A stretch of 64,000 nt of DNA, taken from Fibrobacter sp. UBA4297. GTDB taxonomy: Bacteria; Fibrobacterota; Fibrobacteria; Fibrobacterales; Fibrobacteraceae. How positions within the stretch are numbered: position 1 is the first letter of the stretch; each line of letters begins with the position of its first letter. Of this stretch, positions 7,932 to 15,198 are shown piece after piece. The translations under genes and the position numbers were made by a program. The notes beneath the pieces are model-generated. The model was not told the DNA's origin, did no database searches, and worked only from the letters and a program-made list of their open reading frames with translations. The DNA is taken from the NCBI RefSeq assembly GCF_002394865.1, contig NZ_DGUZ01000018.1:1-64000 (forward strand), given 5' to 3'.

Positions 7932-9587
7932 ATGATTAAAAGAAAAAACTTCCTTATTTTGATTCTTGCTCTTTCGAGTATGGCATTTGCAACTAAGTAC
8001 GAAGCTGAAGCAGCGACTCTTTCCGGAGGAGCAAAAAATGTCAACGCATCCGGAGTTTCGGGAACGGGTTATGCCGACTTGCAAGAAGGTAATATTTCTT
8101 TTAATGGTGTCACCGCACAGAGTGCGGGCAAGTACCAAGTGACCATCCATTACAAGGCCGGAGATTTCAAAGCAAATTACCTAAAAGTAAACGGCGCAAC
8201 CGCAGGCACCATCGACTTTAACGCCACCACTTCGTGGGCGGATGTCACGACAGTCGCTACACTTAAAGCCGGGACAAACACAATCTCTATCGAGAAATAC
8301 TGGGGCTGGATTAGCGTGGACTATATTGATGTCGAACCTTATCAATCCTCCCCTTTCAAAATATCCGCAACACCGGTTACCCCGAACGCCACCGAAAGCG
8401 CTGTCAAGCTCTACAGCTTTTTGCGTGAAAACTTTGGCAAAAAGACGATTAGCGGCATGATGACCGGAGACATGAACGGTTTCTCTTTGGGTGCCGATTT
8501 TAAGACGCACGACGATGTAAAATACACATTCACTCGTACGGGAAAGTACCCGGCTCTTGTTGGGCTTGATTTCTTGTTTGCGAGCGGCCCGAAGGCAAAT
8601 GAAAGTTGGAACAAGGAATACACGGACAAAGCAATTTCCATTGCAAAAGGCCTTTGGAAAGCGGGCGGCATCCCTGCATTCACTTGGCACTGGAAAGATC
8701 CGCTAGACAAAAAAGATGCTTTCTATATTCAAAGTGCAGCAAACGGAGGCGAATACACCGATTTCGATTTCTCTACAGGTTTCAAGCCAGGCACCACTGA
8801 ATGGAATACCGAAAGTGCTGCTTACAAAGGAATCGTAGCCGACATTGACCTCATCGCCGATTACTTCCTTGAATTGCAGAAAGAAGGTGTAGCGGGAATC
8901 TTCCGCCCCTTGCATGAAGCTGGCGGAAAGTGGTTCTGGTGGAGTATTAATTCCGGAGAACAGTTTGCAGCCCTCTATCGCCTCGTCTATGACCGCATGG
9001 TCAAAGTCAAGGGTGTAAGAAACATGATTTGGGTCTATAACCCTGAAGGAAGTACCGTAAACTCTTGGGATCCGGGTAGCGAATACTATGATGTTCTCTC
9101 CATCGACATCTACAATAGCGCAAACGACCATTCCAGTAACGCAAGCGCCTTTGACAAATTCAAAAACGCATCAAAAAGCACGAAAATTATAGCCCTCAGC
9201 GAAAACGGCCCCATTCCCGATGTGAACAACATGCATACCGACGAAGCCGTATGGAGTTGGTGGATGCCGTGGTACAGCACCTGGAGCGGAACTTGGCCCG
9301 GCCAAACAAAAGATGGTGTATGGAAAAGCAACATGAATGACGAGCGTATCATTACTCTCGAAGACATGCCAGGTTGGGACAAGTACATAGCAATAATCAA
9401 GCCTGACACAAGTACCACCAGTATCGCAACCATGCCACGCATGGCCGGGACTGCAACCACCGTCGGGATTTTTGACATGAACGGTCATTATTTGGGCATC
9501 AGCATGCGAGAACTTCCGCAAGGGCACTATGTTGTACGTAGAAAGATTCAAGGACACATTGTGAATACGGTGTATTTCAAGAAATAA
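7932..9587 (+). CDS. secreted GH26 beta-mannanase with N-terminal CBM35-type module
   Basis: A signal peptide (about residues 1-20) is followed by a CBM35-like module (about 21-137, starting TKYEAEAATLSGG and ending WGWISVDYIDVE). A GH26 catalytic domain spans about 150-470. The expected catalytic residues are visible: E329 in RPLHEAGGKWFWW (acid/base) and E424 in ALSENGP (nucleophile). GH26 mannanases hydrolyse beta-1,4-mannan, and CBM35 modules bind mannan or galactomannan. The last ~70 residues form a short beta-rich tail (VGIFDMNGHYLGIS...VYFKK) found on many Fibrobacter secreted enzymes, perhaps for sorting or cell attachment. GGAGG lies just ahead of the ATG. Confidence 0.92.
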   Translation: MIKRKNFLILILALSSMAFATKYEAEAATLSGGAKNVNASGVSGTGYADLQEGNISFNGVTAQSAGKYQVTIHYKAGDFKANYLKVNGATAGTIDFNATTSWADVTTVATLKAGTNTISIEKYWGWISVDYIDVEPYQSSPFKISATPVTPNATESAVKLYSFLRENFGKKTISGMMTGDMNGFSLGADFKTHDDVKYTFTRTGKYPALVGLDFLFASGPKANESWNKEYTDKAISIAKGLWKAGGIPAFTWHWKDPLDKKDAFYIQSAANGGEYTDFDFSTGFKPGTTEWNTESAAYKGIVADIDLIADYFLELQKEGVAGIFRPLHEAGGKWFWWSINSGEQFAALYRLVYDRMVKVKGVRNMIWVYNPEGSTVNSWDPGSEYYDVLSIDIYNSANDHSSNASAFDKFKNASKSTKIIALSENGPIPDVNNMHTDEAVWSWWMPWYSTWSGTWPGQTKDGVWKSNMNDERIITLEDMPGWDKYIAIIKPDTSTTSIATMPRMAGTATTVGIFDMNGHYLGISMRELPQGHYVVRRKIQGHIVNTVYFKK

Positions 9588-9635
9588 AATTATTGGGCGG
9601 CGTAACAAAAAAAGCATTACGCATTCACGCTAAAT

Positions 9636-9664
9636 CGGATGTCGAAAACACGACATCCGTTTCT
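9636..9664 (+). terminator. rho-independent terminator after the GH26 gene
   Basis: CGGATGTCG and CGACATCCG form a perfect nine-base-pair stem with an AAAACA-type loop, followed by GTTTCTC. Confidence 0.65.
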
Positions 9665-10359
9665 CATTTCACCATCGCCTTGACAAGCTGTTTCTCATTC
9701 CCTAACAGCGGATACTGTTCTACGACTTTCCCGCGTTCCATGCGTATCACGGATTGACAACTATTCAAAATAAATTCAGGGTCATGGGTAATTACGAGCA
9801 AAGTTTTTCCGCTTGCAGCAAGCTTTTTAAGCGTTGCAGAAACAGCAAGCATTTGTCTATAATCAAGGCCACTTGTCGGTTCATCGAAAACAACAATTTC
9901 GCAGCCGCTTGAAATTCCGCTCGCTACAGCGACACGCTGTTTTTGCCCGCCCGAAAGCGCCATCGGATGTTCATTCGCATATTGCTTAAGATTGAGTCCA
10001 TCAAGAATTTCAAGAGCAAGTTTTTCATTTTGCGGTTTCATGCCCAGCAAGACTTCATCCAGAACGCTTTCGGTAAAAAGCTGGTGGTTCACGTCTTGCA
10101 TAATTAGGTAAGTACCACGTTTGCGTGCTGCACGCTTTTGATGCCAGCTTCCCTGCAAGCCGCACAGCACTTGGGCAAGCGTCGATTTGCCAGCACCGTT
10201 ATGACCTATCAACGCTGTAATTTGTCCGCACGGGAGCTCAAGATGGTCAATATCGAGAATTGGATGCTTGCGATGGTAAGAGAAAGTGAGATTGCTAAAA
10301 ATAATAGATTGCTTCGCTTCGCTCGCAATGACGTCACAAGGCTGGTAATCCCGTCGCAA
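9664..10359 (-). CDS. orphan ABC ATPase, partial duplicate of the ECF double ATPase
   Basis: This frame encodes one ABC ATPase domain with Walker A GHNGAGKST, signature LSGGQKQR and Walker B VVFDEPTSGLD. It is nearly identical to the second half of the double ATPase at 12122-13633, at both DNA and protein level, and the similarity extends upstream to about 10411. The N-terminal ATPase domain is absent. The only in-frame start is a TTG without an evident ribosome site, and the first residues (CDVIASEAKQSI) come from an interspersed repeat. It is probably a decaying duplicate, although all catalytic motifs are intact. Confidence 0.6.
   Translation of the reverse strand: MRRDYQPCDVIASEAKQSIIFSNLTFSYHRKHPILDIDHLELPCGQITALIGHNGAGKSTLAQVLCGLQGSWHQKRAARKRGTYLIMQDVNHQLFTESVLDEVLLGMKPQNEKLALEILDGLNLKQYANEHPMALSGGQKQRVAVASGISSGCEIVVFDEPTSGLDYRQMLAVSATLKKLAASGKTLLVITHDPEFILNSCQSVIRMERGKVVEQYPLLGNEKQLVKAMVK
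10307..10334. repeat. interspersed repeat, family A (GATTGCTTCGC...GCTCGCAATGAC)
   Basis: An imperfect palindrome of about 28 bases. Further copies lie at 12768-12794, 13658-13684 and 14387-14419. All four are in the ECF transporter region, and three are translated. Confidence 0.8.
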
Positions 10360-10567
10360 TTGTGAACACGAGAGATAATGGATCCTATCGCCTTCGGCTC
10401 CAGGATGACTTCAATCTGTGATTTGCCGTCAGCTGTTTTGTACAATAAAATATTTCCGATAGCTTGAGAATAGGTTTTACCCTAAAACCAGCCCAAAATT
10501 GCACCGTGGAATTGCAAAGTAGCTAGAATAATTTATATTAGGGAAGATTTCTAGCTAGGTGGACAAG

Positions 10568-12049
10568 ATGTTAAAAACTGCTCTTCGGTTCGTTTATCTT
10601 TCTATTTTCTCGCTCGCAATGTTGCAGGCGTGTGGCGATGATAGTGGAAGTTCCAGCAATCCGAGTGATTCCGCGTATGAATCAGACCTTGTTGTGGCGA
10701 CATACGATGACCTTCCGGTGTGTTCCTCCAAACGCGAGGGTGCAACAGCTTATGTGAAAGACGAAAAAACCGCTTACGTATGTGAAAACGGTAATTGGAA
10801 GGATGATTCAGAGAAGGACACTGAACCTGCTAAAGTATCTAGTAGTAGCAAAGCTAAATCTTCGTCGTCTTCGAGTAAAAAGACATCTTCGTCCTCTTCT
10901 GTCGCTCAGGGCGATGCGAAACAATCCAGTTCTAGCGAAAAGACAGGGAAGTCTAGCGGCAGTGTGAATGCGGATTCGTCGAGTTCGGCAAAGTCTTCGG
11001 CAAGCATCACACCTTCATCGTCATCCTGGAGCGAGGCGATAGGATCCAGCAGTAGTTCTACGAGGTCTTCGAGTTCTAGTGTCCAAAAAAATTCGTCCAG
11101 CAGTGAAAAAGCGAAGTCTTCGTCGTCGAAAGATGAAAAGGAAATCAAGACATCGTCGAGTTCGGTAAAGTCGGAATCTTCGTCTTCTGTTGAAAAGCCT
11201 CAGTCGTCCAGCAGTGAAAAGGAGGAATTCTCGTCATCAAGTGAGTCTAGTAGCAGTTCCGTAGAGGTGCAGCCGACATCTAGCGAAACAGAGTCAAGTT
11301 CTAGTAACGGTGAAGACAAGATAAATTGTTCGGCACTCTTGGAAGGCAAAACGGGTTGGAGCTGGGATGTGCCGAAGGAATGCCGTTTCAATCCTGATAT
11401 TGACTATGGTTCCATGACCGATGAACGTGACGGTAAGGTTTATAAGACGGTGAAGATTGGCGACCAAACCTGGATGGCGGAAAACCTGAATTACGCCGAC
11501 AGCGTGAAGACAGCAAGCCTTAAGGGCAGGAGTTGGTGCTTCAACAAAGTGGCGGCAAACTGCGACGTGGCCGGTCGCCTTTACAGATGGGCGGCGGCAA
11601 TTGATTCGATGAAATTGGCGAACGATGTGGATAACCCGCAGAATTGCGGCGACGGCATGATTTGTACCCTGCCTGCGAGGGTGCAGGGCATTTGCCCCAC
11701 GGGCTGGCATCTACCCAGTCAGGCGGAATGGAACGTCCTGATCACGGCGGTGGGCGGTCAATCGACCGCTGGTAAGGTTCTCAAGTCGCAGAGCGGCTGG
11801 AATAGCGACGGCAACGGTGGCGACGGCAACGGTACGGATGCCTTCGGGTTCAGCGCCTTGCCCGCCGGCTTCAGGACATCCGTCGATGTCAGATACACCT
11901 CCGATGGCGGCAACGTGAACTTCTGGTGTTCTACTGAGGGCGATAGCAGCGCCGCGTACCGCATGTACATGGCCCGCAACAGCAAACAAGCGACCCTGGG
12001 CTCCCGCTACAAAGACTACGGATTTTCAGTTCGTTGTCTCAAGGACTAG
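10568..12049 (+). CDS. FISUMP-domain lipoprotein with poly-serine linker
   Basis: The ATG at 10568 is preferred over the GTG at 10559 because AGGTGG sits five bases before it. A lipoprotein signal ends in LQACGDD. A short conserved region follows (YDDLPVCSSKREGATAYV...AYVCENGNW), then about 150 residues of Ser-rich linker (SSSS blocks mixed with Lys/Glu). The C-terminal FISUMP domain contains YKTVKIGDQTWMAENLNY, a WHLPSQAEWNVL segment and a final FSVRCLKD. The domain belongs to the C-type-lectin/FGE-like fold family expanded in F. succinogenes surface proteins. Its ligand is unknown; surface display on the linker is likely. The gene lies between the two copies of a duplicated ABC ATPase. Confidence 0.9.
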   Translation: MLKTALRFVYLSIFSLAMLQACGDDSGSSSNPSDSAYESDLVVATYDDLPVCSSKREGATAYVKDEKTAYVCENGNWKDDSEKDTEPAKVSSSSKAKSSSSSSKKTSSSSSVAQGDAKQSSSSEKTGKSSGSVNADSSSSAKSSASITPSSSSWSEAIGSSSSSTRSSSSSVQKNSSSSEKAKSSSSKDEKEIKTSSSSVKSESSSSVEKPQSSSSEKEEFSSSSESSSSSVEVQPTSSETESSSSNGEDKINCSALLEGKTGWSWDVPKECRFNPDIDYGSMTDERDGKVYKTVKIGDQTWMAENLNYADSVKTASLKGRSWCFNKVAANCDVAGRLYRWAAAIDSMKLANDVDNPQNCGDGMICTLPARVQGICPTGWHLPSQAEWNVLITAVGGQSTAGKVLKSQSGWNSDGNGGDGNGTDAFGFSALPAGFRTSVDVRYTSDGGNVNFWCSTEGDSSAAYRMYMARNSKQATLGSRYKDYGFSVRCLKD

Positions 12050-12121
12050 CAATGAGGCGAGTGCAGCACAGAAATGCTTGCATTTCTCATTGTCGAGGCA
12101 TCTGCACTACGAAGGGCTCTA

Positions 12122-13633
12122 TCAAGCGCCAATCATCGTCTTGATAAGTCTTTTTTCATTTCCGGCAAGCGGATATTGCTCTACGATTTTTCCGTGTTCC
12201 AAGCGAACAATCGACTGGCAAGAATTCAAAATAAATTCAGGGTCATGGGTAATTACGAGCAAAGTCTTTCCGCTTGCAGCAAGTTTTTTAAGCGTTGCAG
12301 AAACAGCAAGCATCTGCCTATAATCAAGGCCACTTGTCGGTTCATCGAAAACAACAATTTCGCAGCCGCTTGAAATTCCGCTCGCTACAGCGACACGCTG
12401 CTTTTGCCCGCCCGAAAGTGCCATCGGATGATTTTCCGCATATTGCTTAAGATTGAGTCCATCAAGAATTTCAAGAGCCAACTTTTCATCTTGCGGTTTC
12501 ATGCCGAGCAGGACTTCGTCCAAGACGCTCTCGGTAAAAAGTTGATGGTTCACGTCTTGCATAATTAGGTATGCGCCGCGTTTGCGTGCTGCACGCTTTT
12601 GATGCCAGCTCCCCTGCAAGCCGCACAATACTTGGGCAAGTGTCGATTTGCCAGCACCGTTATGGCCAATCAGTGCTGTAATTTGTCCGCATTGAAGTTC
12701 AAGACGGTCTATATCGAGAATCGGATGCTTGCGATGGTAAGAGAAAGTGAGATTGCTAAAAATAATAGATTGCTTCGCTTCGCTCGCAATGACGTCACAA
12801 GGCTGGTAATCCCGTCGCAATTGTGAACACGAGAGATAATGGATCCTATCGCCTTCGGCTCCAGGATGACAGACTGAATTCAACATTTTCAGATTCATGC
12901 AGCGCAGTCCGAGGCTTGCCGCATATTCTAGGCCTTTGGCTTCGAGTTCCGCAGGCGTCCACTCTTCTGCAATTTGCCCGTCTTTCACATAGCAAATTCT
13001 GTCGGCGACATCACGCAAATAGTAAAGGCGATGCTCCACGATAACGACCGTCTTCCCCGCCTTTTTCCATCGCGATACAATTTCCTTCAAATCCGCAATC
13101 GTCTTGAGATCCAAATTCGCAGAAGGTTCATCCAGCACAAAAATTTCAGGCCCCGTAGCAGAAACAGATGCGCACGCAATTTTCTGTTTTTCGCCGCCCG
13201 AAAGATTAAAAATGCTACGGCCCAGCAAATGCTCTAAATGAAATTCCTGAACAACATTCTCCACGCGCTGTTTGATTTCTTCGGGATCCATTCCCAAATT
13301 TTCGCAACCAAAAGCAAGTTCGCAATCCGTATCGATGTTGAAAAATTGCGAACGCGGATTTTGGAAAACAGAACCCACGACTCTTGAAATTTCGGCTAGC
13401 GTCATATCGGAGGTATTCTTGCCACCGAGCAACACATCGCCATCCATCGTTCCCGAATGGTAATGCGGAATCAAACCGTTAATGAGCTTTGAAATCGTCG
13501 TCTTCCCGCAGCCCGACTCCCCCGCCAGCACAACACACTCGCCCGAACGAATTTCCAGATTCAAGTTTTTGAGAATCGCATCGTCAAGGGAATCAGAGTA
13601 AGAGAAGGAAATGTTTTTTAGGGAGATGTTCAT
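12122..13633 (-). CDS. ECF transporter double ATPase (EcfA-EcfA' fusion)
   Basis: Two ABC ATPase domains are joined in one chain of about 503 residues. The first has GESGCGKTT, LSGGEKQK and FVLDEPSANLD; the second has GHNGAGKST, LSGGQKQR and VVFDEPTSGLD. ATG 13633 is preferred because the ABC fold starts there (MNISLKNISFSY); the 20 residues upstream (RHCERSEAI...) are a translated interspersed repeat. No strong ribosome site is visible. The inter-domain linker (CHPGAEGDRIHYLS...DVIASEAKQS) also comes from two repeat units. With the T and S components upstream it forms an energy-coupling-factor importer. Confidence 0.88.
   Translation of the reverse strand: MNISLKNISFSYSDSLDDAILKNLNLEIRSGECVVLAGESGCGKTTISKLINGLIPHYHSGTMDGDVLLGGKNTSDMTLAEISRVVGSVFQNPRSQFFNIDTDCELAFGCENLGMDPEEIKQRVENVVQEFHLEHLLGRSIFNLSGGEKQKIACASVSATGPEIFVLDEPSANLDLKTIADLKEIVSRWKKAGKTVVIVEHRLYYLRDVADRICYVKDGQIAEEWTPAELEAKGLEYAASLGLRCMNLKMLNSVCHPGAEGDRIHYLSCSQLRRDYQPCDVIASEAKQSIIFSNLTFSYHRKHPILDIDRLELQCGQITALIGHNGAGKSTLAQVLCGLQGSWHQKRAARKRGAYLIMQDVNHQLFTESVLDEVLLGMKPQDEKLALEILDGLNLKQYAENHPMALSGGQKQRVAVASGISSGCEIVVFDEPTSGLDYRQMLAVSATLKKLAASGKTLLVITHDPEFILNSCQSIVRLEHGKIVEQYPLAGNEKRLIKTMIGA
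12768..12794. repeat. interspersed repeat, family A, translated in the EcfA linker
   Basis: The copy of the GATTGCTTCGC...GCTCGCAATGAC unit is read as ASEAKQS between the two ATPase domains. A CCTATCGCCTTCGGCTCCAGG unit (about 12837-12870) adjoins it. Confidence 0.75.
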
Positions 13634-13657
13634 AAGTTGGGAAAGACAATTAAGATG

Positions 13658-13684
13658 GATTGCTTCGCTACGCTCGCAATGACG
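13658..13684. repeat. interspersed repeat, family A, between T component and EcfA
   Basis: It lies between the T-component stop (13693) and the preferred ATPase start (13633). If translation started further upstream it would be read as RHCERSEAI. Confidence 0.75.
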
Positions 13685-13692
13685 TAACAGCA

Positions 13693-14445
13693 CTAATTAC
13701 GGAGTAAAAACATTACAACAACTACAATACAATAAGCGCACACAACAAAATCCGCCCAGCGGAATCCAATCGTTGCAATGCAGGTGCGTTTTGTTTCTGC
13801 CGAGAGCCCACGCGTCACCGCAGCAATCGAAAGTTCATCACCAATTTTCGTAACAGATACCAAAAGCGGAACCAGCCGATATTCAAGAAACGCCACTGGA
13901 CTTTTTAAAGTTCGCAAACTGAACAAGCGAATTCCGCGCATTCTCATGGCATTGCCAATCGCACGGGATTCATCATACACCGTCGGGAAAAATCGAATCA
14001 TCACAATCAAGGGTATCGTCACCTTGTTCGAAACATGCATTCGCGACATGCATGCCAAAAATTCATTGACCTTGGTAGTTGTTATCACATAATAAAGCAC
14101 AGCGCAGGCCGGCATAATACGGTACATCAAAAACAACGACGCAAGAATTATCGTACCCGAGGTACCAATATCCAATTTTTTCACAAAATCAAAGAAAAAG
14201 CCAGCAGTCAAATAAACAAAAAAGAAAGCGCAAACAAATTTCCATTTTTTTTCAAGCAATAGCAAAATAGATGTCGCAACAACCATCAACAAACTATAGA
14301 ATAGTGGAGCGGTAAAAACCATGCCGTTTGCCACCACCGCTAATAACAGTTTTGTGCGCGGATCTAATGCAAACGCAAGATTCCTAGATTGCTTCGTCAC
14401 TTCGTTCCTCGCAATGACGCCATTTTGCAAGTCCGATGCGTTCAA
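13693..14445 (-). CDS. ECF transporter transmembrane (T) component
   Basis: An integral membrane protein of up to 250 residues with five or six hydrophobic helices. The family's opening LDPRTKLLLAVVANG is present, as is a region with ESRAIGNAMRMRGI, close to the Ala-Arg-Gly coupling motifs of EcfT. It would join the double ATPase to the S component. The start is unclear: TTG 14445 has no ribosome site, whereas GTG 14400 follows GAGG at a good distance. Both signals lie inside or beside an interspersed repeat, which encodes VIARNEVTKQS at the N-terminus. The frame overlaps the S-component gene by about 60 bases if TTG is used. Confidence 0.82.
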   Translation of the reverse strand: MNASDLQNGVIARNEVTKQSRNLAFALDPRTKLLLAVVANGMVFTAPLFYSLLMVVATSILLLLEKKWKFVCAFFFVYLTAGFFFDFVKKLDIGTSGTIILASLFLMYRIMPACAVLYYVITTTKVNEFLACMSRMHVSNKVTIPLIVMIRFFPTVYDESRAIGNAMRMRGIRLFSLRTLKSPVAFLEYRLVPLLVSVTKIGDELSIAAVTRGLSAETKRTCIATIGFRWADFVVCAYCIVVVVMFLLRN

Positions 14446-15025
14446 AATGCTTTTTCATCATGCGACGAGCAATAAAGCCACCCACCACAGCACCTGCGGC
14501 ACCAAATCCAAAAAGACCAATCAAAGGCCAATAGCTGCTAGAAAGCTCCGCCAAATGAGCAATATAAGCCTTATCACAAATAGAACTGCAATACGCCAAA
14601 TATTCTTCGGTCGAAGACCAAAGTGGAATCATCATCGAAGAAGGTACAAAACTAATCATCACATTAGCAAGCAGACATCCCACAAAATTCTTGTGGAACA
14701 GCTTTAAGCAAAGGCCCGCCAAAACGCCATACACCACGCAAAGCAAACCAAAAGAAATTCCGTGACCAGAGATTGTCATGACAATTCCGAAAAGCGTGCA
14801 AAGTAGCACACAGCAAAGTAAAGGTCTTTCGACTTTCGAAAAGAAAAGGAATAGCGGGACGCTCGTCACCAAGCTCACTACGCATGTGGAAACCACAATA
14901 AACGCAGGAATAAAACCGATACTCGCTCCAAGTCCAGAAAGAACAAGGTAAAGTGCACCAAAAATGCCCACGTTCACGAGGTCACGCACCAATGTATTCG
15001 AAGATTTTTTACCAGTAGTTCTCAT
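14384..15025 (-). CDS. MptD/Trep_Strep family ECF substrate-specific (S) component
   Basis: A membrane protein of about 213 residues with six hydrophobic segments. It starts TTGKKSSNTLVRDLVNVGIFGALYL, and the last helix, FGFGAAGAVVGGFIARRMMKKHF, is typical of the Trep_Strep/MptD family of ECF S components (TIGR02185). The substrate is not known for most members. ATG 15025 is taken instead of TTG 15034. The C-terminal tail RHCEERSDEAI is a translated interspersed repeat, and the same DNA is read in another frame as the start of the T component. Gene order S-T-AA' on one strand supports an operon. Confidence 0.85.
   Translation of the reverse strand: MRTTGKKSSNTLVRDLVNVGIFGALYLVLSGLGASIGFIPAFIVVSTCVVSLVTSVPLFLFFSKVERPLLCCVLLCTLFGIVMTISGHGISFGLLCVVYGVLAGLCLKLFHKNFVGCLLANVMISFVPSSMMIPLWSSTEEYLAYCSSICDKAYIAHLAELSSSYWPLIGLFGFGAAGAVVGGFIARRMMKKHFERIGLAKWRHCEERSDEAI
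14387..14419. repeat. interspersed repeat, family A, at the S/T gene junction
   Basis: GATTGCTTCGTCACTTCG and the rest of the unit fill the overlap of the S and T genes. They are translated in two frames (HCEERSDEAI and VIARNEVTKQS). Confidence 0.8.
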
Positions 15026-15198
15026 AGCCGCCAAAACTTGAAAAATCTCACAAAAAAAGCTACTCCATTTAGACGCAGTTTAGCCCCGCTTAACTTTTCA
15101 CACACATACTATATCAACCCTTGCTCCTAACGCGTCCGATTGGAGTAGAAAAGCATAACGTGTTATGTTATTTTCGGGCAAAATTTTGGGGAGGAAAC

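Larger units (their letters stand above)
9664..10411. repeat. segmental duplication, copy 1 (copy 2 at about 12122-12870)
   Basis: About 750 bases are shared in direct orientation with 12122-12870. They include the C-terminal ATPase domain and two interspersed repeats at its 5' side. The match stops abruptly just after the CCAGGATGAC end of a repeat unit. The FISUMP gene lies between the copies. Confidence 0.85.

Noticed and set aside
9380..9587. A definite type IX secretion sorting domain on the mannanase
   Set aside because: The tail is suggestive, but the sequence alone does not allow a firm assignment, and no secretion genes are in the window.
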